From the NCBI GenBank assembly GCA_029259835.1, contig JAJDEL010000396.1:1-26226 (forward strand): DNA of 26,226 nt, given 5' to 3'. The notes under the pieces are model-generated. The model worked only from the letters and a program-made list of their open reading frames with translations, was not told the origin of the DNA and did not search any database. This DNA comes from Planctomicrobium sp. (GTDB taxonomy: Bacteria > Planctomycetota > Planctomycetia > Planctomycetales > Planctomycetaceae). Shown in pieces: positions 1 through 9,549 of the stretch; within the stretch, counting starts at the first letter, position 1, and every line of letters begins with the position of its first letter. Both the position numbers and the translations under genes were made by a program.

Positions 1-92
1 GCATTCAGAGATGTCGCAACATAGAAAGACTGACAGTAGCCTCAGACGGCTGCGCACATCATTTGTCGTTGAACCGTTTTGACCCTACGGGT

Positions 93-1166
93 TTAATATT
101 CGACAGGATCTCCAGCAGTTGAGAAAGCGGGATATACGACACCATCCAGAATTTCGCCTTCCCAAGAAGATGAAAACTTTTCAATGACCTTACCTGTTCT
201 AAAATCCACCACTGCTAAAATCCCTCCACTAAGTCCACCGCCGACAACAATAATTAGCCCCTGTTTTTCATTAGGAATCAGTTCCACTCGACTTGTCTGG
301 GGACCTGATCCCCCTATGTGTAAAGTTGAAAAATCAATCAGGGATGCCCAAAGCAATTTACCACCTGGTACCATGCGGTAAACCGTTACTGGCCGACCCG
401 GAAGACTATAAGTCGCAAAAACACCATGCTCCTGAAAAGTTGTTGCTGCAAGATATGAATTGATGCCATTAAGAAACAGGGCGTTGTCAACAACAAATTC
501 AGCACCATGGATTTGAATGGAGACATTACGGTCAGCCGCGGCAGACACGGAGACACTACTCGGAACCTGCATTATATTCACACCACTTTTACCGGGAAGA
601 TTCAAACTGGACACCTCTATCTCCCGACCTACTGATTCCCATGCACTAACCGCCTGATACGCCAACGCTTGCTCCCACCACTCAGGGAGCAAAACGTTTG
701 TCTTTGCTTCGCAATACCCTCGCATTCTAGCCGCGATTATTACGCGATTCTCGAAATATTTTTGTACGCTAATAGCCGTTGCGTGTTTCCGACCTTTCAC
801 GAGTTCTATGTCAAGAACTTTGCCCTCGTCGACATATGGTAGGCTTGTGCAGTGAGCCCACATCGAAATCAATGACAACGTCAACGAGTCATTCGTTTTC
901 AGAATCGATATCAATGATTCGTTCGAACCTGTTAAAAATAAATCTTTGGACGCGATTTCCAAATCGTTCCACTTCTTGTCATCATGAACTGTTATACCTC
1001 GCTTCAAAAGCATCTCTTGAGGAGGGTTGCGAAAGACCTGTGCATCAGAGACTCGTAAGGGAATTAAGCACAGAGAAATAAATACCACTACGCTCACAGG
1101 CTTCATGATGTGCGAATTTGATATCGCCTGAATAGGACGAAAATTATGGATCAAGAGAATATTCAT
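93..1166 (-). CDS. hypothetical secreted protein
   Basis: I do not recognise the family. The predicted protein is 357 residues from the ATG at 1166, which has a fair ribosome binding site (AGGAAC about 8 bases upstream). A second in-frame ATG at 1106 gives a more typical signal peptide: Met-Lys, then a hydrophobic run (VSVVVFISLCLIPL) and a likely cleavage after VSDA. With the upstream start the signal would have an unusually long n-region, so either start is possible. The C-terminal third (about residues 225-350) has glycine-rich strand-like segments such as VVGGGLSGGILAVVDF followed by RTGKVIEKF. That resembles single blades of PQQ/WD-type beta-propeller repeats, but I count no regular repeat. 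The mature part is probably periplasmic or extracellular. It stands alone: the next gene upstream, on the right, is mutS's 3' end at 1309. Confident it is a gene, not confident of any role. Confidence 0.7.
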   Translation of the reverse strand: MNILLIHNFRPIQAISNSHIMKPVSVVVFISLCLIPLRVSDAQVFRNPPQEMLLKRGITVHDDKKWNDLEIASKDLFLTGSNESLISILKTNDSLTLSLISMWAHCTSLPYVDEGKVLDIELVKGRKHATAISVQKYFENRVIIAARMRGYCEAKTNVLLPEWWEQALAYQAVSAWESVGREIEVSSLNLPGKSGVNIMQVPSSVSVSAAADRNVSIQIHGAEFVVDNALFLNGINSYLAATTFQEHGVFATYSLPGRPVTVYRMVPGGKLLWASLIDFSTLHIGGSGPQTSRVELIPNEKQGLIIVVGGGLSGGILAVVDFRTGKVIEKFSSSWEGEILDGVVYPAFSTAGDPVEY

Positions 1167-1248
1167 TAACCGTTCCTATAAAGTTTCCGTAGGGCGTGCT
1201 CCTTCTTACCTTCCTAAGCTGCGTTCCGATACGTTCTCTCTCTCCCAC

Positions 1249-1263
1249 CGGGTGACTCACCCG
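1249..1263. repeat. short perfect palindrome (REP-like hairpin)
   Basis: The sequence CGGGTGACTCACCCG is a perfect 7-bp inverted repeat around a single central base, in the 142-bp gap between mutS's stop and the start of the 93-1166 gene. Both genes are on the minus strand, so transcripts leaving mutS would form the hairpin. No T-tract follows on either strand, so a classical intrinsic terminator is not supported. It could be a REP-like element or a transcription-factor site. From memory, GTGA/TCAC hairpins of this kind are common in planctomycete intergenic regions; I could not check this. Confidence 0.45.
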
Positions 1264-1308
1264 ATGCTAAATGGGATGAACGAGTTGGTCGCGTCGCCGA
1301 GGCTGGCT

Positions 1309-3978
1309 CTACTTAATCTTACCTTTCATGCGATGCAATTCTTGCAGCGCGGCGAGAGGGGTCATTTCGTCGAGGTTGAGGTCTTTGATTTCGTCTATGA
1401 CGGGATGCGGTTCAATGTCGAACAGACTCATTTGACGCGAGCTGGTCGCTTGTCGTTGTGGGACGGTTGGCTTGCCGTGGTCGTCCTGATGGTCCGCTTC
1501 GAGTGTTTCCAGAATGACTCCGGCGCGTCCGATGACATCTCTGGGGACGCCTGCGAGGCGAGCGACGTGGATTCCATAACTTTTGTCGGCCGCGCCAGGG
1601 ACAATTTTGTGAAGGAAGATGACGTTTCCGTCTTGCTCGTGAACGGCAACGTTCCAATTGCAGACGTTTTGGAGCGTTTTAGGAAGTTCGGTCAGTTCGT
1701 GATAATGTGTTGCGAACAGGGTCCGGCAGTCGGTGTGGTCGTGGAGGTATTCCGTAATCGCCCAGGCAAGTGAAATGCCATCGTAGGTACTTGTTCCGCG
1801 TCCGATTTCGTCGAGAATGACGAGACTCTTTTCTGTCGCCGTATTGAGAATGCGAGCGGTCTCGGTCATCTCGACCATGAACGTCGACTGCCCTTTTCCG
1901 AGTTCATCACTGGCTCCAACGCGAGCGAAGACACGGTCCGCAATTCCAATTGTTGCCGATGATGCTGGGATGAACGATCCCATTTGAGCGAGAATCGTCA
2001 GCAAGGCCGCTTGCCGGATGTAGGTACTTTTTCCGGCCATGTTCGGTCCTGTGATCAAGGCGATGATTTCTTTTGAACTCTCAGAGTCATCGTTTGAGGT
2101 TCTGCCGAGAATCACATCGTTCGGAACAAATTCGCCGGAAGGTTGCAGCTTATCGAGAACGGGGTGCCGCCCATCGACAATGTTCAGGCATGGCTCGTCC
2201 GTCATGACCGGTCGCGTGTACCGATAGTTCACAGCGATCATCGCCAGATTTGTGAGGACATCAATCTGTGCCAAAATCTCGGCAGTCTCCTGCAACCGTC
2301 GGCACTCTTTTGAGACGCGTTCGCGCAAGGCCTGAAATAATTCTGATTCGAGAGCTTTCGATTGGTCTTCCGCCCGCAGGACTTTTTCTTCGTACTCCTT
2401 GAGTTCCGGAGTGATGTAACGTTCCTGGTTTTTGAGAGTCTGTTTGCGAATATAATCCTCTGGCACTTTGCTGAGGTGAACCGCGGTCACTTCAAGGTAA
2501 TAGCCGAAGACTTTATTGAAGCCGATTTTCAGTGACGAAATTCCCGTTCGCTCGATTTCTTGGGCTTGGTATCGAGCGATCCACTCTTTCCCACCACGTG
2601 CGAGATCGCGCAGTTCATCGAGTTGTGAGTTGTAGCCCTCGCGAATGATGCCACCATCCGAAGTCAGAATCGGCAGCTCGTCTGCCAGTGAGGTTTCGAT
2701 ATCGGCGCGAACTTCCGGACAGAGGTCGAGTCGCGTTTCGAGCGTCTTCAGCAAATCGCTAGATCGACCAGCCAGCTTCGCTTTCAGTTTCGGCAAAAGA
2801 GCGAGCGTACGTCCCAAAGCTCCTAAGTCACGCGGTGAGACTCGCAACGTTGCGACACGCGCCGCCAAGCGTTGCAAGTCGTAGGCTTCCTTGAGTTGAT
2901 CCCGCAACTCACGGCACAATTTACTCTCTTGAGTCAATTCCTCGACGGTACTCAGGCGCCTTTCGATGGCTGCGCGGTCAGTCAAAGGATTCGAAAGCCA
3001 GTCCATCAATAGTCGCGCACCCATCGGTGTTGCGGTTTCATCGAGAATGCTGATGAGAGAACCTTCGCGATTGCCTTCCCTTTGAGTGCGAGTCAGTTCC
3101 AGGCTGCGGCGGGTTGTTTCATCGATGAGCAGATTCGTTCCACGCCGATACGGTTCGAGCTTTGCGATATGCCCTAGCGATGATTTCTGGGTCTCCTGAG
3201 CATATTCAAGCAGCGCCCCAGCGGCAGTGATCCCGGCTGAGTCTTCTTCGCTGAGGTCGAAACCATCGAGCGTTTTGGTTTCAAAATGTTTCAGCAGAAT
3301 TTCTCGGCACTGCGTCGCAGCAAACGACCAAGGTGGTCGCTGAGTGACAATCATGCCATCTTGTTCTGATAATTGTTGAAAGATTGGTTGATCTTTCGCA
3401 CTCTCCGGCAACAGGCATTCGGCAGGATGAACGCGGGCGAGTTCATCGAGGAACGTGGACGAACCTCCTAACTGCGACGGAAGCTGGTCCGTTTCTTGAG
3501 GGAGTTCCAGGCATTGGAATCGTCCGGTTGAAATCTCCAACCAAGCCAGTCCAATGGAATCTTTCGTCGGACAGACGGCGGCGAGGAAGTTGCTTTCTTT
3601 AGGATTCAGCAGGGCATCATCTGTGAGAGTTCCAGGCGTGATGATTTGCGTTACTTCCCGGCGGACCATTCCTTTCGCAGTTTTGGGGTCTTCGACTTGG
3701 TCGCAGATCGAAACCTTGTGTCCTGCTGCGATCAGCTTTTGCAGATACCCTTCCAGAGAGTGATACGGAAAGCCTGCCATCGGAACTGGATTCGCCGAAT
3801 TTTTATCGCGGCTGGTCAGTGTGAGTCCGAGCACCTTGGACGCGACTTCGGCATCGTCGTGAAAGAGTTCGTAGAAATCCCCCATCCGAAACAACAGGAC
3901 CGTGCCAGGTGTTTCCGCCTTCACCTCCATGTACCGCTGCATCATGGGGGTCAATTTTGCCTCTTTCTTTTTTGCCAT
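1309..3978 (-). CDS. mutS: DNA mismatch repair protein MutS
   Basis: MutS recognises mispaired or unpaired bases and starts mismatch repair with MutL. The 889-residue protein has the usual length and domain order. The N-terminal mismatch-binding domain carries the Phe-X-Glu motif in GDFYELF (F35, E37). The connector, lever and clamp regions follow (about 130-600, with the clamp segment [13 protein letters not shown] near 485-497). The ATPase has the Walker A GPNMAGKS at 644-651 and Walker [10 protein letters not shown] at 718-726, followed by RGTSTYDG and the signature region near 690-705. The C-terminus has QMSLF (849-853), matching the beta-clamp-binding consensus, then a helical tail typical of the dimer/tetramer-forming end. 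The start at 3978 begins [20 protein letters not shown], as in other MutS proteins. No strong Shine-Dalgarno is visible. It lies 102 bp downstream of proS on the same strand and may be co-transcribed with it. No mutL is in the window. Confidence 0.98.
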   Translation of the reverse strand: MAKKKEAKLTPMMQRYMEVKAETPGTVLLFRMGDFYELFHDDAEVASKVLGLTLTSRDKNSANPVPMAGFPYHSLEGYLQKLIAAGHKVSICDQVEDPKTAKGMVRREVTQIITPGTLTDDALLNPKESNFLAAVCPTKDSIGLAWLEISTGRFQCLELPQETDQLPSQLGGSSTFLDELARVHPAECLLPESAKDQPIFQQLSEQDGMIVTQRPPWSFAATQCREILLKHFETKTLDGFDLSEEDSAGITAAGALLEYAQETQKSSLGHIAKLEPYRRGTNLLIDETTRRSLELTRTQREGNREGSLISILDETATPMGARLLMDWLSNPLTDRAAIERRLSTVEELTQESKLCRELRDQLKEAYDLQRLAARVATLRVSPRDLGALGRTLALLPKLKAKLAGRSSDLLKTLETRLDLCPEVRADIETSLADELPILTSDGGIIREGYNSQLDELRDLARGGKEWIARYQAQEIERTGISSLKIGFNKVFGYYLEVTAVHLSKVPEDYIRKQTLKNQERYITPELKEYEEKVLRAEDQSKALESELFQALRERVSKECRRLQETAEILAQIDVLTNLAMIAVNYRYTRPVMTDEPCLNIVDGRHPVLDKLQPSGEFVPNDVILGRTSNDDSESSKEIIALITGPNMAGKSTYIRQAALLTILAQMGSFIPASSATIGIADRVFARVGASDELGKGQSTFMVEMTETARILNTATEKSLVILDEIGRGTSTYDGISLAWAITEYLHDHTDCRTLFATHYHELTELPKTLQNVCNWNVAVHEQDGNVIFLHKIVPGAADKSYGIHVARLAGVPRDVIGRAGVILETLEADHQDDHGKPTVPQRQATSSRQMSLFDIEPHPVIDEIKDLNLDEMTPLAALQELHRMKGKIK

Positions 3979-4080
3979 ATGTGTATCCCAGAGGGATTTT
4001 GTGAGGGTCGGAGGAAAATTTGATAGTGAGTGGTGATTCGCGGGAATGGAATGATTTCAAACTGTGTCGAGCCAAGTTTC

Positions 4081-5820
4081 CTACCCACTTGCTAAGCGAC
4101 TCTTCTCTGCTTGAACAAGACCGACGACGTGCGATGCTGCATCGGCGAGTGGGATTCGTTCTGCGTCGCCTCCGGTGCGCCATTTCACTTCGGCGATTCC
4201 ATCTTTGAGACCTTTGCCTCCGACGACGATTCGCAGTGGAATGCCGACGAGGTCGGCATCCTTGAATTTAAATCCGGGCCGGGCCTCTCGATCATCCATC
4301 AAGACTTCAACGCCAGCGTTGGTGAGCTCATTGTAAATGCGGTTTGCTTCCTGCATGACAACTTCGTCTTTGACATTCAGCGGAATTAATTCTACTTCAT
4401 ATGGAGCAATCGACATCGGCCAGATGAGGCCGTTTTCATCGTGGCATGTTTCTGCAAGGCCAGCGATGATGCGGTTCACGCCGATGCCGTAGCAACCCAT
4501 GACGAGCGGATGCCGTTTTTCTTTTTCATCAAGAAACTCGGCACCAAGCGAAACGCTGTACTTCGTCCCCAACTTGAAAACGTGACCGACTTCAATGCCA
4601 TGGACGAATTCCATCTTCTCTTCGCAGCGCGGACAAGGATCCCCATCGACGGCATTGCGGAGATCGAATGTCTGCTCGACAGCAAAGTCTCGGCCTGGGT
4701 TCACGCCTGTGAGGTGTTGGTCGAGAGTATTCGCACCTGCGATCGCATCAACGAGTGCAGCAACATCGTGATCGACAACGTACTTGCAGTTCAAGGATGT
4801 AGGACCAGCGAAGCCAACCGGAGCGCCGGTCACTTCTTTGATTGTTTCTTCATCGGCGAATTCCAGAGTTTCTACTTCTAAAGCGCGACGCAGCTTTCCT
4901 TCGTTCGCTTCATGGTCGCCTCGCAGCAGAACTCCGACTGGTTTGTCATCCGCCAGATAGATCAACGTTTTGATCATTTGGCTTGTCTCGACTTTCAGGA
5001 ACTCTGCAACAGCATCCATGGTCCCCATGCCAGGGGTGTCGACGGTTTTGAGTTCGGTAGAAGAACCTGCATCGGCCAGTTCTGGTTGCTGTCTTCCAGT
5101 ATCGGCACGTTCAAGGTTCGCGGCGTATCCACACGATGCACAGCGAACGATGCTGTCTTCACCATTTTCGGCAGGGATCATAAATTCATGAGACGCATCG
5201 CCACCGATCGCACCACTTTCCGCTTCAACCGGAATGTATTCCAGGCCGCAACGTGAATAGATACGACAATAGGCATCGTACATTTTCGTGTAAGCGTCAT
5301 CGAGTTGTTCAAGCGATGTCCCGAAACTGTAGGCATCTTTCATCAGGAATTCGCTAGTACGCAGAACCCCGAAGCGAGGCCGTTCTTCATTTCGGAATTT
5401 CGTCTGAATTTGATAGACCGTAATTGGCAACTGTCGGTAGCTGTTCACCAGTTTCGACATTAAGTCGGTGACCACTTCTTCGTGAGTCGGTCCGAGGGCC
5501 ATATGGACTTCGTGGTCTTTGCGGCGAATCGGAAAGTTAATCAGCACGTTTCCGAACGCCTCTTTGCGACCGGTGCGCTCGAAGAGTTCGATGGGTTGCA
5601 GTGCTGGCATGAAGATTTCGACGGCGCCGGCTTTGTCCATTTCCTGTCGGACAATCTCGGCGGCTTTTCGAATCGCTCTGTACCCAAGTGGTAAGTAGGT
5701 GTAAGCGCCTGCCATTAATTGGCGGATCAGCCCAGCCCTGAGCATGAGTTGATGGCTTGGAATTTCCGCATCTGAAGGGACTTCCTTCATCGTGGGAATC
5801 AATGTCTGGGACCAGCGCAC
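4081..5820 (-). CDS. proS: proline--tRNA ligase, bacterial type with editing domain
   Basis: Charges tRNA-Pro with proline in the cytoplasm. The 579-residue protein matches the bacterial (ProS type 1) architecture. A class II catalytic core holds GPTHEE (110-115) and motif 2 [20 protein letters not shown] (143-162). An inserted editing (YbaK-like) domain spans about 225-405, with a conserved Lys at 283 in [10 protein letters not shown]. It is flanked by two Cys pairs, CASC (227-230) and CPRC (396-399). Motif 3 is [10 protein letters not shown] (441-450), and the anticodon-binding domain follows from about 470 ([19 protein letters not shown]). The start is GTG at 5820, preceded by AAGGAG with about 7 bases of spacing, which decides the start. 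It lies between the M50 protease gene (upstream) and mutS (downstream) on the same strand. Confidence 0.97.
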   Translation of the reverse strand: MRWSQTLIPTMKEVPSDAEIPSHQLMLRAGLIRQLMAGAYTYLPLGYRAIRKAAEIVRQEMDKAGAVEIFMPALQPIELFERTGRKEAFGNVLINFPIRRKDHEVHMALGPTHEEVVTDLMSKLVNSYRQLPITVYQIQTKFRNEERPRFGVLRTSEFLMKDAYSFGTSLEQLDDAYTKMYDAYCRIYSRCGLEYIPVEAESGAIGGDASHEFMIPAENGEDSIVRCASCGYAANLERADTGRQQPELADAGSSTELKTVDTPGMGTMDAVAEFLKVETSQMIKTLIYLADDKPVGVLLRGDHEANEGKLRRALEVETLEFADEETIKEVTGAPVGFAGPTSLNCKYVVDHDVAALVDAIAGANTLDQHLTGVNPGRDFAVEQTFDLRNAVDGDPCPRCEEKMEFVHGIEVGHVFKLGTKYSVSLGAEFLDEKEKRHPLVMGCYGIGVNRIIAGLAETCHDENGLIWPMSIAPYEVELIPLNVKDEVVMQEANRIYNELTNAGVEVLMDDREARPGFKFKDADLVGIPLRIVVGGKGLKDGIAEVKWRTGGDAERIPLADAASHVVGLVQAEKSRLASG

Positions 5821-5926
5821 AAATCACTCCTTCAGCAACTCACGGTTTGTTTTGAATACGTAGCAATTGTGCTACTGGCGGCATCATCACGACATTTGAA
5901 GACGCTGTCGAGTCTATACCTGCGTA

Positions 5927-5948
5927 GCACAGACATTCTTGTCTGTGC
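5927..5948. repeat. REP-like hairpin, 9-bp perfect stem
   Basis: GCACAGACA, a TTCT loop, then TGTCTGTGC form a perfect 9-bp stem. The hairpin sits in the 177-bp gap between the M50 protease stop (5998) and the proS start (5820), both minus strand. There is no adjacent T-tract in the minus-strand direction. It may attenuate or process the M50-proS transcript, or be a dispersed element. The motif is familiar to me from planctomycete intergenic regions, but I could not verify its copy number. Confidence 0.6.
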
Positions 5949-5997
5949 AAAGGTTCATTGTCGCTCGGCAGTTGGTCGTGAAATCGAAAAGGACCCG

Positions 5998-6993
5998 CTA
6001 ATCGTTCTGCGTTTTATACCGCGTACTCGCCTGATGCAGAAACTTCTTCTCTGCGGGGGTGAGCGAGTCGATGCCATCAGTATTGATTTTCTCCAGCAGA
6101 GCATCAACTTGCTGTGCCGTTTCCGCCTGAAGTTCGGCCTCTTTGAGGCGTCGTTTCTCTTCGCGGCGTTGTTTCCAGCGCTCGACCATGCCTGGCTGTG
6201 GTTCTCGTTCTTCAGCGAAAAGACCATATTCATCATCGCCCCCAGGTCCGTATTCAAAGCCACCACCGTACTGTTGTGCAACAATAGCTGTCATATGAGC
6301 TTGCAAGCCCAAGACCATGAGCACCAAGCCAATTGTGACAACATCGGTTGACTTCATCACGACGCCAGTGATTGCCACAATTAGGCAGACTACGATGCCG
6401 AGATAAAGAGTTCCAATCTTGGCGGTCGCTTGGTCCCAGCGAAGTTTGGCGACGGAGAATGCGATTTGACTTCCATCGAGTGGATGAATCGGCAGCAGGT
6501 TGAAAACGAACAGCTTGAAGTTCAATGCAAACGTCAGGACAAAGATGCTGGTCACAAAGGTTGCCGGATTTGAAAGCGAAAAATCCAGTGGAGGAAGCAT
6601 GACTGGATGCAGCGAATCCCAGAGGACATCAGCAGAAATCACAGCAGGCAAACAGACCAGACATAAAGCCAGATTCGAAAGTGGTCCGGCTGCGGTTGTC
6701 CAGATTTCTGATCGAAACGTCCCGGCAGGGGAGACGAACGCCAACCCACCAAAGGGCCACATGAGAATTTCATCGCCGTGCCCGCCTGTCCGCCTTGCGC
6801 CGAAAACGTGGGCGAATTCGTGAATCAAGATACTCGTAAAGAGCAGTAACGAGGCCCACAATCCAATCACTATCGGCAGCCGCACGCACAGCAGAAATAC
6901 CAAAGCCAGGAACCAGACGCTCACTTTCACTGTGACGTCAAAGTAACGTCCCAGCGAAATTCCCAGGATCAGTGGTGACTGGCGGATATCCAT
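5998..6993 (-). CDS. site-2 protease family (M50) membrane metalloprotease
   Basis: An intramembrane zinc metalloprotease of 331 residues. The active-site helix has HEFAH at 58-62 (the HExxH motif, with E59 catalytic), followed by GARRTGG and the FGGLAFV loop. The second zinc-ligand region is NLLPIHPLDGSQ (165-176), the NPxxPLDG motif of the family. Hydrophobic segments lie at about 25-56, 103-120, 146-168, and two more between about 195 and 240. From about 260 the protein is soluble and highly charged: a predicted helix rich in Arg, Lys and Glu, ending in a small motif SLTPAEKKFLHQAS (about 310-323). A tail like this also occurs in some rhomboid-type membrane proteases of planctomycetes, as I recall. 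The start is ATG at 6993 with only a weak ribosome site. The substrate is unknown. Its position upstream of proS and mutS gives no functional clue. Confidence 0.9.
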   Translation of the reverse strand: MDIRQSPLILGISLGRYFDVTVKVSVWFLALVFLLCVRLPIVIGLWASLLLFTSILIHEFAHVFGARRTGGHGDEILMWPFGGLAFVSPAGTFRSEIWTTAAGPLSNLALCLVCLPAVISADVLWDSLHPVMLPPLDFSLSNPATFVTSIFVLTFALNFKLFVFNLLPIHPLDGSQIAFSVAKLRWDQATAKIGTLYLGIVVCLIVAITGVVMKSTDVVTIGLVLMVLGLQAHMTAIVAQQYGGGFEYGPGGDDEYGLFAEEREPQPGMVERWKQRREEKRRLKEAELQAETAQQVDALLEKINTDGIDSLTPAEKKFLHQASTRYKTQND

Positions 6994-7216
6994 AACGGGG
7001 TGATCAATTGAAAGAATTGCGGAAAAAACGAGAACCCTTCAAGAAAATCGTATCACCGAAAGAGGGTGTAGGCAATTCGCATCTTTCACAATCATGTCCC
7101 GATTCGCATGTTTTACGGGGAAACAAGCGTTCGCAAGTGTTCAATCTATGGCAGACGAACTGCTGAATCTTTGGAAATTGGAGAAAGAAAACCGCTGTAT
7201 TAGCCGCAAGCGATTT

Positions 7217-7399
7217 TTATTGAAAGATTGCCTGAGTCGCTGAGTCAACCTGCCGTGTAGATTGCAGGTCAGACACATTTTGGTACCATCTCGTGACATT
7301 GATTCGATAATGTGTCAAATCAAAATTTTCCGTATTTTCATCGACGTCATTTCCAATCCAGAAAACTGTGTAGGGAACCGATTTCGTTTCGGAAGCCAT
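7217..7399 (-). CDS. possible small protein (60 aa), doubtful
   Basis: A 60-codon ORF with an ATG start at 7399 on the minus strand, alone in a gene-poor region. The composition is protein-like (balanced acidic, aromatic and polar residues; starts MASETKSVPYTVFWIGNDVD) and codon use is not obviously abnormal for the window. There is no clear Shine-Dalgarno, membrane segment, cysteine motif or family resemblance. It could equally be a chance ORF. It is listed because nothing else explains this stretch. Confidence 0.2.
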   Translation of the reverse strand: MASETKSVPYTVFWIGNDVDENTENFDLTHYRINVTRWYQNVSDLQSTRQVDSATQAIFQ

Positions 7400-7666
7400 T
7401 CCATTTCAAATAGTTGTGTTCAATCGAACTGTCGCCAACTTTTTATTCATATCATTCATTTATTCCGGCGTCCCGTTCATTGAAGCGAGGAAGATTCTCC
7501 TCATTTCAACCTGATTACTGTTGTTGAACTGGTGTTTTATGCGGTGCAGTTTCGCTTCGCTTGCTCTTCTGATTTTTATGATGAAGTTCGTGATCTGGTG
7601 ACAGTCTCAACTTGGTCTGCAAAGTCAATCCGAAGTGCTTTCAGGAGATTTACTGAGATTCACGAA

Positions 7667-7702
7667 CAACACTTCAATGAGTTTGAAATTTGTTGAGTGT
7701 TG
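7667..7702 (+). promoter_or_regulatory. inverted repeat in the rny upstream region
   Basis: Left arm CAACACTTCAA (7667-7677) and right arm TTGAGTGTTG (7693-7702) pair over 10 bp with one bulged T, around a 15-base loop. It lies about 270 bp upstream of the rny start. It could be an operator or an RNA hairpin in a long leader. There is no T-tract after it, so it is not a terminator. The role is speculative. Confidence 0.25.
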
Positions 7703-7970
7703 TGATCGTCACTTTCAGCGGTCACTCTGATTAGAAGAGAACGGCCCACCTCAAAGTTGTCCATCCCAGGGTGGGCTTCGATTTGCGTTGGGGGAAGCAC
7801 CTCTCAGGACATCAACAACAGATAACACTTCTTTACGAATCGATGGCCTTCTGCATGATTCGGTTGACGCAGATCTAAATTGTACTGCCGCAAGTTGCAC
7901 AAGATGTATACAGGCGCAGCGCAAATTGAATTCTGGGCTGAGAAATGCGTATCCACAAAAGGATGCAGCC

Positions 7971-9512
7971 ATGAACGAGTATGTTGCTGCTGGGCTTGGG
8001 CTTGCAATCGGAGTTGCAATCGGCTTTTTTCTCGACCGACTTCGTATGGGAAGCGCGTACCGAAATCGCGATGACCTTCTCAAAGATGCCGAGCGCGAGG
8101 CAGAAAACCTGGGCCGGACTCGCGAGATCGAAGCCAAGGAAAAATTCCTGAAACGTCGCGAAGAGCTCGATAAAGAGCTTGATCAGCATCGAGATAAAGT
8201 TCGAGACCAGGAACGCGAACTCGACAAAAAAGAACACACACTCACTGATCAGGAAGACAGTCTGAAGAAGCGCGAGAAGATGGTCGAGAAGATGCAGATG
8301 CGCGTCACTGACCGCACAAAGTTTATCGAAAAGCGTGAATACGAACTCGAGAAGATTATCGAGGACGAACAGGAAAAACTCTACACCATCAGCGGTCTGA
8401 GCAAGGAAGAAGCGTCGGAGCGCCTGTTGACTCGGCTCGATAAACAGCTGAAGAGCGAAACTGGAAGCCTGATTCTCAAGCAACAGCAGCAACTGAAAAG
8501 GGATTCCGAAAAACAGGCTCGCGAAATTATCGGCATGGCGATTCAGAGGTATGCTTCCGACCATACTTCAGAAACGACCGTTTCTATGATCGATATTCCT
8601 AACGATGAAATGAAAGGACGTATCATCGGTCGGGAAGGTCGCAACATTCGAGCATTCGAAAAGGAAACTGGCGTTGATGTTATCGTCGACGATACACCGA
8701 ATGTCGTCGTCGTTTCTGCGTTCGACACAGTTCGCCGAGAGATCGCAAAATTATCTCTCTTGAAGTTGATTCAGGATGGTCGCATTCATCCCGCTCGCAT
8801 TGAAGAAGTCGTCAATGAAACCAAGAAGGAGATGGATGAACGCATCATGGATCTCGGACACAGAGCCGCCGACGAGGCAGGCGTCCCGAACCTCCACGAG
8901 AAACTCATCTACCTGATGGGTCGCTTGAACTTCCGTGTCAGTTACAGCCAGAACGTGCTTCGCCATTCAATTGAAGTTGCCCACTTGACCGGAATGATGG
9001 CCGAGCAATTGGGACTTGATGCAGATCTTGCCCGCCGTTGTGGTTTCTGTCACGACATCGGCAAAGCTGCCGATCACGACATGGAAGGTGGTCACCCTGC
9101 CATCGGTGCGGAACTCCTCAAACGCTACGGTGAAGGTGAAGAAGTCGTCCACGCAGCGGCCGGGCACCACGATGATATTCGTCCAGAGTATCTCAACACA
9201 GTCCTCACCGCTGCTGCCGATGCCTGTTCTGCTTCACGTCCTGGTTCGCGCCGCGAGACTTTGGAGAAGTACATCAAACGCCTCGAAGAACTCGAAGCGA
9301 TTGCTTACGGTTTCCCTGGCGTGAACGAAGTGTACGCGATTCAGGCAGGCCGTGAAGTTCGCGTGATGGTCGATCCGAAGAAGATTCAGGATCGAGAAGC
9401 CGCCAAATTGGCTCGCGATATCGCCAAAACGGTGGAAGACAACATGACTTATCCCGGCGAGGTGAAAGTCGTCGTCATGCGAGAAATCCGCACTATCGGC
9501 GTTGCACGCTGA
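7971..9512 (+). CDS. rny: ribonuclease Y
   Basis: Membrane-anchored endoribonuclease that starts mRNA decay. The product is 513 residues, the usual length. It has one N-terminal transmembrane segment (about 5-20), then a long charged coiled coil (about 30-190, rich in Lys/Glu/Arg). A KH RNA-binding domain follows, with [10 protein letters not shown] at 216-225. The HD nuclease domain has H332 in LRHSIEVA and the HD pair at 361-362 in [12 protein letters not shown], then [10 protein letters not shown] and GHHDD. The ATG at 7971 is chosen over the in-frame upstream start at 7788 because the family begins with the membrane anchor, and an AAAGGA lies just upstream of 7971. It appears monocistronic: a long leader region precedes it and an intrinsic terminator follows at 9560. 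Confidence 0.97.
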   Translation: MNEYVAAGLGLAIGVAIGFFLDRLRMGSAYRNRDDLLKDAEREAENLGRTREIEAKEKFLKRREELDKELDQHRDKVRDQERELDKKEHTLTDQEDSLKKREKMVEKMQMRVTDRTKFIEKREYELEKIIEDEQEKLYTISGLSKEEASERLLTRLDKQLKSETGSLILKQQQQLKRDSEKQAREIIGMAIQRYASDHTSETTVSMIDIPNDEMKGRIIGREGRNIRAFEKETGVDVIVDDTPNVVVVSAFDTVRREIAKLSLLKLIQDGRIHPARIEEVVNETKKEMDERIMDLGHRAADEAGVPNLHEKLIYLMGRLNFRVSYSQNVLRHSIEVAHLTGMMAEQLGLDADLARRCGFCHDIGKAADHDMEGGHPAIGAELLKRYGEGEEVVHAAAGHHDDIRPEYLNTVLTAAADACSASRPGSRRETLEKYIKRLEELEAIAYGFPGVNEVYAIQAGREVRVMVDPKKIQDREAAKLARDIAKTVEDNMTYPGEVKVVVMREIRTIGVAR

Positions 9513-9549
9513 TCAGTGTTGATCCCCCGTTGTTACTAACTCGTTTGAT

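Larger units (their letters stand above)
6994..7970. other. long gene-poor stretch, divergent promoter/leader region of rny
   Basis: This 977-bp region separates the minus-strand M50 gene from the plus-strand rny. The only ORF that looks at all coding is the 60-residue one at 7217-7399 (minus). Two inverted repeats lie upstream of rny: CAACACTTCAA at 7667-7677 pairs with TTGAGTGTTG at 7693-7702 (one bulge), and GCCCACC at 7744-7750 pairs with GGTGGGC at 7770-7776. Either could fold in a long rny leader RNA. The rny reading frame stays open back to 7788, but the 61 upstream codons do not resemble RNase Y. I could not identify convincing -35/-10 boxes, a riboswitch or a tRNA. Confidence 0.5.

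Noticed and set aside
1252..1773. 173-codon plus-strand ORF opposite the mutS 3' end
   Set aside because: Fully antisense to the conserved MutS ATPase and C-terminal domains.
4441..4881. 146-codon plus-strand ORF inside proS
   Set aside because: Shadow of the proS editing/catalytic region; composition unnatural and no own signals.
7788..7970. N-terminal extension of RNase Y to an upstream start
   Set aside because: The 61 extra residues precede the membrane anchor, lack similarity to the family, and the ATG at 7971 has AAAGGA upstream.
7875..8564. 229-codon ORF on the minus strand opposite rny
   Set aside because: It is antisense to the lysine/glutamate-rich coiled coil of RNase Y, which gives Leu/Phe-rich antisense translation. 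No family resemblance and no ribosome site.
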